From JAHIKV01 sp963733145 (GTDB lineage: Bacteria > Planctomycetota > Planctomycetia > Pirellulales > Thermoguttaceae), in contig CAVTCJ010000016.1 in the NCBI GenBank assembly GCA_963733145.1, positions 1 to 64,000 on the forward strand: 64,000 nt of DNA. Direction: 5' to 3'. The notes under the pieces are model-generated. The model was given only the letters and a program-made list of their open reading frames with translations, searched no databases and was not told where the DNA came from. The translations under genes were made by a program, and so were the position numbers. This document shows, piece by piece, positions 51,743 to 61,021 of this stretch (within the stretch, counting starts at the first letter, position 1; each line of letters opens with the position of its first letter).

Positions 51743-51805
51743 GGGGTCAGAGCGCTCTTAGTCATTAGCCTATTCCAGCTAATGTCTAGAGCGCTCTGAC
51801 CCCAT
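51743..51805. repeat. GGGGTCAGAGCGCTC hairpin
   Basis: TGGGGTCAGAGCGCTCTTAG faces CTAGAGCGCTCTGACCCCA. A single arm of the same repeat (GGCGCTCTGACCCCA) ends the AhpD-like gene at 17099-17114. Confidence 0.85.
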
Positions 51806-51931
51806 ATTCCCAGACAGCGGTCGGCAAGCGAAGCCATTGACTGAGTTGACGCTCGGATCAGCGAGGGACGAAAAAGGGACGAACGAGGCGGCAGCCGTCT
51901 CTTTTGTTCCTTTGAAACATTCAGAGTCCAG

Positions 51932-52970
51932 CTATAAACGCCTGCCATCGATTGGCGAGCCATCGTTGCGGTTCCCTAGACAGCGGTAGACCTCGGCATC
52001 AATCGAATAGTTGATCGTGCGGACCGAGCCATCGCAGAACGACATGTTGAACCCGTCGGCGTGAGCACTGCCGAACCACTGCACGTGATTCCCTTCGCCA
52101 ATCGCCTGGCGGTCGCATCGGGGCAGATTGTTGTAGTCGGCGGCGCCAACCGTGCCGACGGTCCCGGTAAAGCGGAGCAAGTCCAAGTCATCTCCGCAAT
52201 ACATGGTTTCGCTATCGCCCAAGTCCTTGCCGTCGATGTAATGACTCGAGTTGACGTACTTCTCGCCGATTAGGAACGTATTGCTAGCGCCGTCCTGAAC
52301 GTCGGCCGGCTTCACTTGGCTTCGCTGGTGGGAAATTCCGGTTTGGTGATCCATGTTGTCCCATGCGAAGTGTGGATCATCTCCAGTTGCCAGATCGGGA
52401 AGCCATTGTGGATCATCTCTTCGCCATTGGACGTAGTCTCCGCCGTTCATGGCATAGTCGCTCCGCGCAAGCCCGGTAATGGGGCCGCTCGTCAATCTGA
52501 ATTCGACTACGGGAACATAGGCGAAGTGGTAGAGGGCGGCGGGCCGGCGCGTGGGGCAGTTCATCGCCGCCAGCGGCGTGGCCAGCCGCTTCGCATTGGC
52601 CTCCTCAATGCTCATGCCGCTGCCGAGCCCGCCCAGGTCGTGCAACGCCTGCTGCTCGATGAAGGGCAGGATATTGTAGATCCAGCCGCCGGGCTGACGT
52701 TTGTCGAATCCCCGGTCGGGATGGCCGAGCCACCATTTGTTCCATCCCCCGGTCGGAAAGAAACCGAGATCCGACTCATGGGTGATGGCCCCCCAGGGCC
52801 AACTGCTTGACGTGGTTGCCGCATTGCATTCGGCGGGCGGCTTCCCGCGCCGCTTGAATCGCCGGCAACAGCAACGCAACCAGAATGCCAATGATCGTAA
52901 TGACGACCAACAACTCCGCCAAAGTAAAACCGTGCAGGGGCCGGCGACGAGCTCTGCTTTCGCTGACCAA
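51932..52970 (-). CDS. DUF1559 protein, one frameshift
   Basis: N-terminus HGFTLAELLVVITIIGILVA (prepilin-type site) and LLPAIQAAREAARRMQCGNH begin the DUF1559 domain. At about 52795 one extra base shifts the frame; the domain continues HESDLGFFPTGGWNKWWLGH, GWIYNILPFIEQQALHDLGG and ends with GSAHADGFNMSFCDGSVRTI, the H-x-D-G...CDGS motif. TTG 52970 is the only start near the pilin motif. The single indel in a C-rich run (CATCACCC) suggests a base-call problem. Confidence 0.8.
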
Positions 52971-53026
52971 TTACCTTTTTTCGACCCCTGACGCGGAGAC
53001 ATCCAGAATCTCCAAGGCTATTGTAG

Positions 53027-53125
53027 CCTATCGTTCGTTCGTGGGCGTTAATTTGCATAAGACCACCGTCACCCTCGTTGCGGTTGCGCCCGACGGCAAG
53101 GAAATCGCTCGGAGGGACAAACGGG
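53027..53125 (+). mobile_element. IS110-type transposase N-terminal scrap
   Basis: The frame reads FVGVNLHKTTVTLVAVAPDG KEIARRDK, the beginning of the DEDD domain of IS110 transposases (VGxDLHKxT with its first Asp replaced by Asn). Nothing of the rest remains. Confidence 0.5.
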
Positions 53126-53208
53126 GACGTTCTACTTCATGTCGCAAAAAAGGCAATATACTGAAGCGTGAATGGCCGCAAAAGTGGAATGTCCCCGTTG
53201 TTTCCTCC

Positions 53209-54053
53209 ATGGCGCGATGGTTTACGGAAGAAGATGTACGTCGGTTGATCGAGGAAGCGGTCGCTCCGTTGAAGGTGCGGATCGCGGAGTTGGAGGCCGA
53301 AAACGAACGGTTGAAGGCCGAAATCGCCAAGCTGAAGAAGAACTCGACGACCTCCTCGAAGCCGCCCAGCAGCGACATCGTCAAGCCGCCACGCCCGCCA
53401 AAGAGCGGCGGCAAACGGGGCAAGCGACGCCCCGGCGGCCAATTGGGGCATGCCCGCCACACTCGGCCGGCATTTCCGCCGGAGCAAGTTGACACAACTT
53501 GGGACTACGAGTGGGAGAAAGTGCCGCCGGGATGGAGGCCGCTCGACCAGTTTCGCGTCGTCCAACAAGTCGAACTGGCAGAGAAGCCTTGCACGGTCAC
53601 CGAGCATCGCGCCCGGCTGTATGAAAACCTCCGCACCGGCCAGATTATGGCGGCTCCGTTGCCGCCCGAGGTGCGGCGCTGCGGACTGCTCGGGCCGCGG
53701 CTGACGGCGTTGGTGGCCTATCAGAAAGGGGCCTGTCACATGTCGGTCGAGACGATCCGCAGATTTCTCGGCGACGTGTTTCGCTTGCCGATCAGCCACG
53801 GGCAAGTGATGAAGGCGGTGCGGAAGGTCAGCACGGCGCTCGAGTTTCCCACGAGGAGTTGCAGAACTCCTTGCCGCGGCAGGCGTACATGGGAATCGAC
53901 GAGACCGGGCACCACGAACGCGGCCGCGGCTTGTGGAGTTGGTGTTTCCACGTGCCGGGCGAAGACCGTTTCACTTGGTTCCACATCGACCCCTCGCGGG
54001 GCTCGAAGGTGCTGAAGCAATACCTTAACACCCGGGTACGTCAGACACAGTGA
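53209..54053 (+). pseudogene. IS66-family transposase, truncated and frameshifted
   Basis: It begins MARWFTEEDVRRLIEEAV with the leucine-zipper part (IAELEAENERLKAEIAKLKK) and the signature STTSSKPPSSDIVKP of IS66 TnpC, then zinc-finger-free linker and CGLLGPRLTALVAYQKGACH, MSVETIRRFLGDVF. At about 53845 one base is lost; the next frame reads QAYMGIDETGHHERGRGLW, containing the first catalytic Asp. The gene stops at 54053, so the second Asp, Glu and the C-terminal domain are missing. About 280 of 500 residues remain. Confidence 0.85.
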
Positions 54054-54234
54054 GCCTCGTCTCGTCGAGAACCTCAAGGCCTCCTGGCGAAGAATCTGGA
54101 GAATTTTCCCCGTGGGCGGAATCGAGCTGTCCCATACGACGATGGTAACGAAGCACGCCTCGTGCTAGAATGGCGGCGACGGCTTGGCGCCGCTGCTGGG
54201 CAGTCAATATGGAATTGGCATTCACATTTGGCAT
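54025..54234 (-). CDS. small hypothetical protein of transposon surroundings
   Basis: A 69-aa protein: MPNVNANSILTAQQRRQAVA, AILARGVLRYHRRMGQLDSA, then GGLEVLDETRLTVSDVPG. Proteins of this pattern (a RRxxVAAILAxGVLR helix followed by L-E-V-x-x-E-T-R-L) recur in planctomycete genomes beside insertion sequences; their function is not known. It overlaps the truncated end of the IS66 fragment on the other strand. Confidence 0.6.
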   Translation of the reverse strand: MPNVNANSILTAQQRRQAVAAILARGVLRYHRRMGQLDSAHGENSPDSSPGGLEVLDETRLTVSDVPGC

Positions 54235-54265
54235 CTTCCTAGCGCGGCGTAGCCGCAACCAATTG

Positions 54266-54326
54266 TGGTCTTAGGTCTTAGGTCTTGGGTCTTAGCCCGA
54301 AGACCCAAGACCTAAGACCCAAGACC
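54266..54326. repeat. GTCTTAGGTCTTGGGTCTTAG hairpin
   Basis: GGTCTTAGGTCTTGGGTCTT faces AAGACCCAAGACCTAAGACC almost perfectly. Same family as 14252-14337. Confidence 0.85.
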
Positions 54327-54473
54327 GTCAAAGATTGAGGACGATTTCTCAATCCCAAAAACTAATGGCATAACTCCAAGGTCATGTGACTGCGGGTTAT
54401 GTATGCCAAACGAACGGCCGTTGTCCAAACATGCTTTGGAAAAAAACGTGCCGAGACACCGTGAGTCGAGACA

Positions 54474-54725
54474 ATGAATCTGAGTGGAAAGAGTCTGTGG
54501 CAGGTTGGCGCAGGTGACACCGACAGGTCTTACGGCCCGCTTTGTATCGATTTCGACGTTATGATTGCAGGACCAGGTGGGCCAGGCGCCTATGAGGAGT
54601 CACGTTACGCACACCTCGGCGACATTAAAAACAGCCTCCGGAGATTTTGTCAGGAAGCTCGGCATGGCGACATCGTTCTCCTGTCTTGGTTCAGCGTGAA
54701 ATGGAAACGTCAGAGGTCGGGTTAG
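54474..54725 (+). pseudogene. 5' fragment of an unrecognised gene cut by IS3
   Basis: Reads MNLSGKSLWQVGAGDTDRSY, CIDFDVMIAGPGGPGAYEES and SLRRFCQEARHGDIVLLSWF, then loses character near 54700, just before the probable right end of the IS3 element. The layout (short N-terminal strand, Asp/Gly turn, then a GDIVLL strand) resembles the start of EVE/PUA-like domains found in restriction and modification-reader proteins. That is a weak guess. Confidence 0.4.
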
Positions 54726-54754
54726 GATCGTTCGGGCGTTGAAATTGTTTGGTA

Positions 54755-56216
54755 GTGTTTGGATTTTCCGCTTTGGTGTTGAAAGTGAAGGGGGTAAGAG
54801 ACGGGCGGCGGGGTCGCCGCCCGCCTTCACTCACAACCCCTGGGTCGGCGCTCGGGTTGCGTCCCCGCAGAGCCCTATCCTCCGCCCAGGTCGTTCGTCA
54901 TCGTAGCGTCTTTCTTTCGATCAGGCAACCGTTCGCAAGCGGGCCGCCTCGCGTTGCTCCTTTCTGCGCTCTCGCGCCTCGGCCAACTTGCGGTCGCGGG
55001 CGGCGAAGATTTCCGCTTCGCGTCCGGCCAGTTTGTCCGCCGGAGCGATGTAGCCGATGGCGCTGTGCAAACGCACTTCGTTGTAATGTTTCACATACTT
55101 GGACACAATCCGCACCGCGTCTTCCAACGAGATCGGCGTGCCGGGTCGGATGCACTCACCCTTGATGCTGCCGTGAAATCGCTCCAGCTTGCCGTTGCTC
55201 TGCGGATAGTATGGGCTGGTGCGCACGTGCGTCATTCCGCAGAGGCGGATGAACTCCTTGAAGTCCTTGGCCAGGAACTGCGCGCCGTTGTCGCTGATGA
55301 TGCGAGGCGTCTCGTTGGGAAACTTTTCTTTTGCCCGTTGCAGGATCGTCAACTCGTCTTGCTCGGTCATCGACGGGCGGATTTCCCGATGCACGACGTA
55401 GCGGCTGTAGCCGTCGAGGATTGTGGTGAGGTAGTAAAACGTGCCGTGTATGTTGATGTAGCTGATGTCGATATGCCAGTGTTCGTGCGGTTTTTGCGGC
55501 TGATGGAAGCCCGTGCCTTTCTTCGACGGCTTGTTGGTCGATCGTCCGATGCGGCCCGCCGCCTTCAACACGCGATACACGCTGCTGGGGCTGACGGCCA
55601 CTACGTCGCGATCGAGCATCATAAACGCCAATCGCCGATAGCCCTCCAACGGATACTCGAAGGAGAAGCGGATGATGGCCTGCTTTTCCCAGTCTTCGAG
55701 CCACCAGTCGCGCGGCACCCAGCCGTTGTGCTCGTTCCGCTTGCCGTAGCGTTGTTTCCAGTCGTGGAATTTGCTTTGGCCGATGCCCAGCCAAGCCACG
55801 AACCGCCGGGCCGGAACCTCGGTCCGCTCGTGCCAACGGCGCACGTAATCGACCACTTCATCGCGGGTGTCGTGGGGAACCCAGCGTCCGTTCAGAGTTC
55901 CCCAATGGATTTTTTTGCGCGGACGTTCTCCTCCATCAATTCGGAGATGACCTCGTTCTTCTGAACGAGCTTGGCCTCCAGCCGGGCGATCTTCTCCTCC
56001 TGCGCCGACACCTTGCTGGCGGCCCGTTTGGCCACCGGCTGGAAGATGGCCTCCAGATTGTCGACCAGGATTTTCTGCCAAGTGTAGATTTGATTGGGCT
56101 TGATGCCGTACTCGTCGCACAGGTCCGAGATGGGAACCTTATCGACCAGATACCTCTTAAGAATGGCTGCCTTCTGGTCGGTGCCAAAGCGTCGTCGTGG
56201 GGCGTTCTCGGAAAAC
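54755..56216 (-). mobile_element. IS3-family insertion sequence (ends approximate)
   Basis: Two overlapping transposase frames (OrfA 56218-55892, OrfB 55916-54921) plus a noncoding tail. The left end probably begins TGTTTTCCGAGAACG at about 56216, and a TGTTTGGATTTTCCG in opposite orientation near 54755 could be the other end. The inverted repeats match only partly, so the limits are tentative. Confidence 0.6.
54921..55916 (-). CDS. IS3-family transposase OrfB (DDE integrase domain)
   Basis: An rve-type integrase expressed by frameshift from OrfA. The catalytic triad is visible: Asp in HEHWHIDISYINIHG, Asp in RIISDNGAQFLAKDF and Glu in PQSNGKLERFHGSIKGE, 35 residues after the second Asp region. 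The N-terminal HTH_21-like part is FSFEYPLEGYRRLAFMMLDR. C-terminal RLHSAIGYIAPADKLAGRE is typical. It has no own start; the frame is entered from the A7 run at 55910-55916. It appears intact and may be active. Confidence 0.92.
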   Translation of the reverse strand, partial: KKIHWGTLNGRWVPHDTRDEVVDYVRRWHERTEVPARRFVAWLGIGQSKFHDWKQRYGKRNEHNGWVPRDWWLEDWEKQAIIRFSFEYPLEGYRRLAFMMLDRDVVAVSPSSVYRVLKAAGRIGRSTNKPSKKGTGFHQPQKPHEHWHIDISYINIHGTFYYLTTILDGYSRYVVHREIRPSMTEQDELTILQRAKEKFPNETPRIISDNGAQFLAKDFKEFIRLCGMTHVRTSPYYPQSNGKLERFHGSIKGECIRPGTPISLEDAVRIVSKYVKHYNEVRLHSAIGYIAPADKLAGREAEIFAARDRKLAEARERRKEQREAARLRTVA

Positions 56217-56218
56217 AC
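55892..56218 (-). CDS. IS3-family transposase OrfA
   Basis: A 108-aa helix-turn-helix protein: RRRFGTDQKAAILKRYLVDK, ISDLCDEYGIKPNQIYTWQK, then a leucine-zipper-like coiled coil (EEKIARLEAKLVQKNEVISE). It ends VRAKKSIGEL-stop. The codons GCA AAA AAA at 55910-55916 offer a -1 slip, after which the OrfB frame continues IHWGTLNGRW. The first few codons overlap the interrupted host gene. Confidence 0.9.
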   Translation of the reverse strand: MFSENAPRRRFGTDQKAAILKRYLVDKVPISDLCDEYGIKPNQIYTWQKILVDNLEAIFQPVAKRAASKVSAQEEKIARLEAKLVQKNEVISELMEENVRAKKSIGEL

Positions 56219-57168
56219 TTCACCACGATCGGCATCGTCGGCCGGTCGTGCGCCAGGACTTCCGCATACGTATGGATGTTGTCGGCCTCGAATACGGCTT
56301 CCACGTAAAAGGTCACCGTGAGATTTCCCTCGCTGAACCCAAATGTGCTGGCCTTGTATGACTGATTCGTGGGGATTAGATCACCGCACCTTTCAGGATT
56401 ATCGTCGATATACGATCCGTCACGACGGTCCGGGCCATTCTTAAGCCAGATGCGAATCGCCCCGTTGTCAGATTGACCCGGCGGCACGGACCTGTCCGCC
56501 GGCACGGGCAACGTCCCGGCCATAACGTAGTCGAACTCCAACAGCGTCCTCGAATAGTCAAGCCCCGCCGGCAAGGTTACGGTGATGGGATAAAACAATT
56601 CGCTTGCGTGGGCAGTGTCCTGCCCCAGATAAATGGTTCCCACAAAATACCCGTCCCAGCAATTCAGCACCCCATCTTGATCCCAGTCTCCCCAGTTGGG
56701 CAGAAGGAGTTTTCCCAATCCGTAGGGATGATCTTCCAAGTATTCCTCCTGATCGCTGTGATCTATACCGCCATAAATTGCGCTGTTGTCGGAATCGATG
56801 TCCATGTCGATGAACATATCGATCACCTTTGCCTCGACCGAATCCGCTACTTCCGTCTCGACGTCCGCCTGGGCGTAGTCGCCGTCCGGCTCGAAATGGG
56901 CGATCAAGCGGATCGGATGCTGGGAATCATAATACTCTGCAAGGCCCTCGATCAACAAGTCCACCGCGTTGGCGTCCAGGGTGATCGGCAATGCCGTCTC
57001 GCGCGAGCGCGGCACCTGCACGCCGGTGGATTTCCACACCAAGACGTATTGGGCATACTGCGGTTCGCCGACAACTTCGATCCAGTACTTACCCGTCTGG
57101 CCGTTAGGCCCGTCAATTGTCAGCTTGGCGTGGACAAGATCATCGTCGCCGGCCAATAAGACCGGCAA
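56219..57168 (-). pseudogene. surface protein gene truncated on both sides
   Basis: About 315 residues of an acidic extracellular protein: GDDDLVHAKLTIDGPNGQTG, YWIEVVGEPQYAQYVLVWKS, GDWDQDGVLNCWDGYF (a DxDxDG calcium-type loop), AGLDYSRTLLEFDYVMAGTL and AVFEADNIHTYAEVLAHDRP. The 3' part is replaced by the IS3 element after PTMPIVVK, and the 5' part is lost before 57168, near the group II intron relic. No start codon or signal peptide remains. Confidence 0.7.
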
Positions 57169-57262
57169 AGGGGTCGGAGAAAGCGCCGGTCAAAGCCGGC
57201 AAGGAGTAGCGGATGAAAGAGCCGTACGGGAAAGGGCTAGCGACCCGTCCCGACCCTGAGTC

Positions 57263-57838
57263 ATGCGCCGGTCATGGTAACATGGCGGGTGAAGCGTTGA
57301 CAAGGGTACACGCAGGCCAGCCATTGAGCTCCGAAATCATCACTTCGGCGTGCCGACCTTGTTCCGACAGGGGGAAGGCCACACCATGAGCGACGCCAAA
57401 CGCAAGCCGCTCGCGGACGCCGCGGAGTCTGAGACCCTGCGCATGCGTGGAAACTCTTTGCACGGAAACCGGGAGACCCTGGAAACTCCCCCGCGGGACA
57501 ACTGCGGGGGACGGTCCGAAAAGGCAATTTGCCGCACAGCGGACATGCACGTTTCCAGGGAGTCGGACGATTCCATAGTACCCGAGAAGCGAGCGAACAA
57601 AACTGGCTCGAAAGCAGTGGCGGAGTTCGTGGAGGGAAGGGGATCGACCAAGGGCAACGTTACCCGAACCTTACTCGCACCGGACTCAGTGCCGGAGAAA
57701 GCGTGACATCGGAACGAGTGGCGTGCGAAGAGGCCCAATGTCTCTTCGTCAACGACCCGAGGTAGGAGCCGTATGAGGTAGTTCCTCACGTACGGATCTG
57801 TGCGGGGGGCCGCCCGCAAGGGCGGTCCCTACCGCGAC
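57263..57838 (+). mobile_element. group II intron relic lacking its reverse transcriptase
   Basis: The 3' end is a clear domain V, GAGCCGTATGAGGTAG with CTCACGTACGGATCT (57766-57799), followed by domain VI and an end in ...ACCGCGAC at 57838, matching the AY rule. Upstream, ESDDSIVPEKRANKTG and VEGRGSTKGNVTRT (57560-57660) are the typical N-terminus of the intron-encoded protein, after which the frame stops at 57706. Roughly 1.3-2 kb of reverse transcriptase and maturase are missing. The 5' boundary (ATGCGCCGG at 57263, consensus GTGCG) is approximate. Confidence 0.75.
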
Positions 57839-58422
57839 AGTCGATTTCCGGGACGAAATTGTTGATTCCAAGTTGAACCGTTTGGGGTGAATAAAGGAGC
57901 CTGGAGATTTTTCATCAATACAAATTTACCAGTCGCAGTTATCCTCCCCGCAGCCGCCATTATACCACCGCATATGATGGAGAGAAGGCCACCTGCGGAG
58001 CGTTTCCGGTCGGCCGGGGCGACGGGGGTGCAAGTTGCATCTTGCCCCGTCAACATCAACTATTAGCCCGAAGGGCTTTCGGAAGGTAGCCCAGGGTTGC
58101 CGCGCAGCGGCCACCCTGTTATGGTTGGACCTGTCAAGAGCCGTGTTGTGATTTTTTACTATTGGGTCATGGGTATATAAATATAACGCCCGCTCCGTCC
58201 CGTAGGGACAGTTGAAACGTGCCGCACCGTTTTCGGCCGTCCCTACGGGACTTGTGAGGAAATAAGGGTTTTTCCGCCGCCCCAGCCGCGAACTGCTGGG
58301 CTATTATCGACTGTCCGTACGGGACAAAGGTGTGGGTAACGGCAAGGCGTGGACGCCGGGGCTAAACGATTTTACCCAAAATCGCGCCGGGCACTCTGGT
58401 AATATGCCACAAACACCCCCTC
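57839..58422. other. long leader region with palindromes, no gene
   Basis: No protein gene is visible. It holds GTCCCGTAGGGAC and GTCCCTACGGGAC palindromes (58198-58252), a related GACTGTCCGTACGGGAC (58310-58324), and one arm of the GCTAAACG hairpin family (58345-58369: GGCGTGGACGCCGGGGCTAA). The region leads to the phosphate operon. Confidence 0.5.
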
Positions 58423-58461
58423 CTAACCCAATTCTCACAATATGCTCACACATCGCTAACA
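58423..58461 (+). promoter_or_regulatory. putative PHO box: four 11-bp direct repeats
   Basis: CTAACC, CTCACA, CTCACA and CTAACA start at 58423, 58434, 58445 and 58456, each exactly 11 bases apart. Tandem 6-mers with 11-base period are the pattern bound by PhoB/PhoP response regulators (CTGTCA or TTAACA type). The last repeat lies 65 bases before the start codon of pstS. Confidence 0.65.
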
Positions 58462-58526
58462 TGCGACTGCTATCGTGAATCGTGTATTCGTCACCCCATT
58501 ACCCAGTATGTAAGGATAAGGTCGAC

Positions 58527-59601
58527 ATGAACACGATCACCAGTAGCATCCTGAAGACCGTGGCCGCTGCCGCCGCGATGACCGCCGCCGTCGCGGTCGC
58601 CGACGTTCGCCTGCAAGGGGCCGGGGCGACGTTCCCCGCTCCGTTCTACAAACGGCTCGTCGCCGAGTACCAGAAACTGAATCCCGACGTGGCGATCGAC
58701 TATCAATCGATCGGCTCCGGCGGAGGCATCAAGGCCTTCAGCGAAAAGACCGTCGACTTCGGCGCCAGCGACGCCCCGCTGAATCGCAAGGAGATGACCG
58801 GCGTCGGCGGCAAAGCGGCGATCATCGAAATCCCGAGCTGCGCCGGCGGCGTCGTGCCGACCTACAACCTGCCCGGCGTTAAGACGGACCTGAAGTTCAC
58901 TGGCACGCTGCTGGCCGATATCTACCTCGGCAAAGTCACCAAGTGGAACGATCCGGCCATCGCCAAGCTCAATCCCGGCGTCGACCTGCCCGATATGACC
59001 ATCACGCCCGCCTGGCGCACCGACGGGTCGGGCACTACCTTCGTCTGGACCAACTACCTCTGCACGCAGAGCGAAGATTTCAAGGGCACCGTCGGTCTGG
59101 GCAAGGCCGTCCGCTGGCCGGTCGGCCAGGGCGGCAAGGGCAACGAAGGCGTCACCGCCGTCGTACAACAGACCGTCGGCGGCCTGGGCTACGTGGAGCA
59201 GAGCTACGCCGACCACAACCACATCCCCTACGGCGCAGTGCAAAACAAGAATGGCAAGTTCGTCAAGGCCTCGCCGGCGTCCGTTTCGGCGGCCGGCGGC
59301 GGCGCGGCGGCGCAACTGAAAGGCAACATCCTCGCGGCCAACATCTGGAATCAGCCCGGCGACGATGCCTATCCGATCGCCTCGTTCACCTACCTGCTGG
59401 TCTACAAGGACATGCACAACCTGTCCAGCACAGGCCGAGGCCCAGGCCCTGGCCGATTTCCTCTGGTGGGCGACGCACGACGGGCAGAAGTACGCCTCCG
59501 ATCTGGACTACGCCCCCCTGGCCGCCGGCGTGCAGGAGAAGAACGAAGCCGCCCTGAAAATGCTGAATTACAAGGGAAAAGCCCTGAACATCGGCCGGTA
59601 A
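58527..59601 (+). CDS. pstS: phosphate ABC transporter substrate-binding protein, one frameshift
   Basis: Periplasmic phosphate-binding protein. Signal peptide SSILKTVAAAAAMTAAVAVA, then LQGAGATFPAPFYKRLVAEY, DYQSIGSGGGIKAFSEKTVD FGASDAPL (phosphate contacts) and WRTDGSGTTFVWTNYL. The frame is lost at about 59433 by one extra base; the other frame gives AEAQALADFLWWATHDGQKY and KMLNYKGKALNIGR to 59601, which completes a normal PstS of about 358 aa. It heads pstSCAB and lies behind the PHO-like repeats, hence probably induced by phosphate starvation. Confidence 0.93.
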
Positions 59602-59640
59602 CAGCCGGAATAAACAGATTTGCATGATGTTGGGAAAAGA

Positions 59641-59724
59641 CGTTTAGCCCCGGCGCCCACGCCGGGAAGAGAAGACTTTTTTCCCGTCCCGTTGCGCACC
59701 CGGCGTGGACGCCGGGGCTAAACG
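59641..59724. repeat. GTTTAGCCCCGGCGCCCACG hairpin between pstS and pstC
   Basis: Arms GTTTAGCCCCGGCGCCCACG and CGTGGACGCCGGGGCTAAAC at 59642-59723. Such a hairpin downstream of pstS could stabilise the upstream message and raise PstS levels relative to the membrane subunits. Confidence 0.85.
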
Positions 59725-59765
59725 GACTTACTCCCACGATCACGAATAGTATTGGTGCCGGCGAC

Positions 59766-60889
59766 ATGTCGGAATTATCCAGCCAGATGCCGTCGCTCGC
59801 CTCCGCCTCCAGCGGCCCCCGCCGGCGATCGATGGTCGCCGAACGCCGCTGGCTGACCACGGATGCGGTCATGGCCGGGCTGGCCCGTCTGGGCGCCGTC
59901 AGCATTCTCTTCATGCTGGCGGCGCTGATCGTGGTGCTGACCGTCACGGCCTGGCCCTCGATCACCGAGTACGGCGCCAAGTTCCTGGTCTCCAGCGAAT
60001 GGCGGCCGAACGAATTGGAGGTCCCCGTCAAGGACGCGGCCGGGCACAACGTGTTCGAGGACGGCGAAATGCTCACCAAAACGCTGCCGCCGACGTTCGG
60101 CGCGTTGCCGGTGATCTACGGCACCGTCGTCAGTTCGATCCTCGCGCTGGTCTTCGCCGTGCCGCTGAGCTTCGGGGCGGCATTGTTCCTCGTGCGGTTG
60201 TGTCCCCGGATGCTCGTCGGCACGATCTCGTTCCTGGTGGAGTTCCTGGCGGCGATTCCTTCGATCGCTTACGGCATGTGGGGCCTGTTCGTGCTGGCCC
60301 CGTTTCTGCAACGCTACATCGAACCGGCGCTGCGCTCCGCGCTGTCGTGGATACCCGGCGTGAACTCCTGGCTCTTCGTGCATACCGTGGAGCGCGGCGG
60401 TCAGGCCATTACCAGCGACGTGGCCTTGACCGGTCGGGACATGTTTTGCGGCGGCCTGGTGTTGGCGATCATGATCCTGCCGATCATCACCGCCGTCAGC
60501 CGCGACGTGCTGAGAAGCGTTCCCCGCGCCAAATCGAGGGCACGCTGGCCCTGGGCGCGACGTGGTGGCAAAGCTCCGTCGAGATGCTCCGCTTCAGCCG
60601 CGCGGCCCTTTTCGGCGCGGTGATGCTCGGCTTGGCCCGGGCGGCCGGCGAAACCATGGCAGTCGAAATGGTCATCGGCAGCAACAACCAGATCAACCGG
60701 TCCCTCTTCGCCCCCGCCCAAACCATGAGCACCTTGCTGGCCAACGAGTTCGCCGAGGCCAGCTCGCCGATTCACCGCGCGGCGCTGGCCGAGGTGGCGC
60801 TGATTCTGCTGATAATGTCGCTATTGTTCAACATCGTCGCCCGCTGGCTGGTCGTCGGCGCCGACGCCAACACGGCCGCCGCCCATTAA
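59766..60889 (+). CDS. pstC: phosphate ABC transporter permease PstC, one frameshift
   Basis: Inner-membrane permease. Helix 1 is AVSILFMLAALIVVLTVTAW, followed by the conserved PPTFGALPVIYGTVVSSILA, PLSFGAALFLVRLCPRM and AAIPSIAYGMWGLFVLAPFL. At about 60528 one base is missing; QIEGTLALGATWWQSSVEML in the other frame is the EAA loop that contacts the ATPase, and the protein ends LFNIVARWLVVGADANTAAA. About 374 aa when joined. ATG 59766 (MSELSSQMPSLAS). Confidence 0.92.
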
Positions 60890-60897
60890 GCAGTTAT

Positions 60898-60991
60898 CCA
60901 AAAACAACTTGTAGCACAGCCGCCCTCGGCTGTGCGAATTGCCTCGGACAGCCGGGGGCGGCTGTCCTACATATACCGAGGTTGTTTTTGG
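60898..60991. repeat. nested hairpin between pstC and pstA
   Basis: Outer arms CCAAAAACAACTT and GAGGTTGTTTTTGG enclose inner units TAGCACAGCCGCCCTCGGCT and GACAGCCGGGGGCGGCTGTC. Confidence 0.85.
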
Positions 60992-61021
60992 CCGACAACT
61001 AAACGCAGGGAGACCGCCCGC

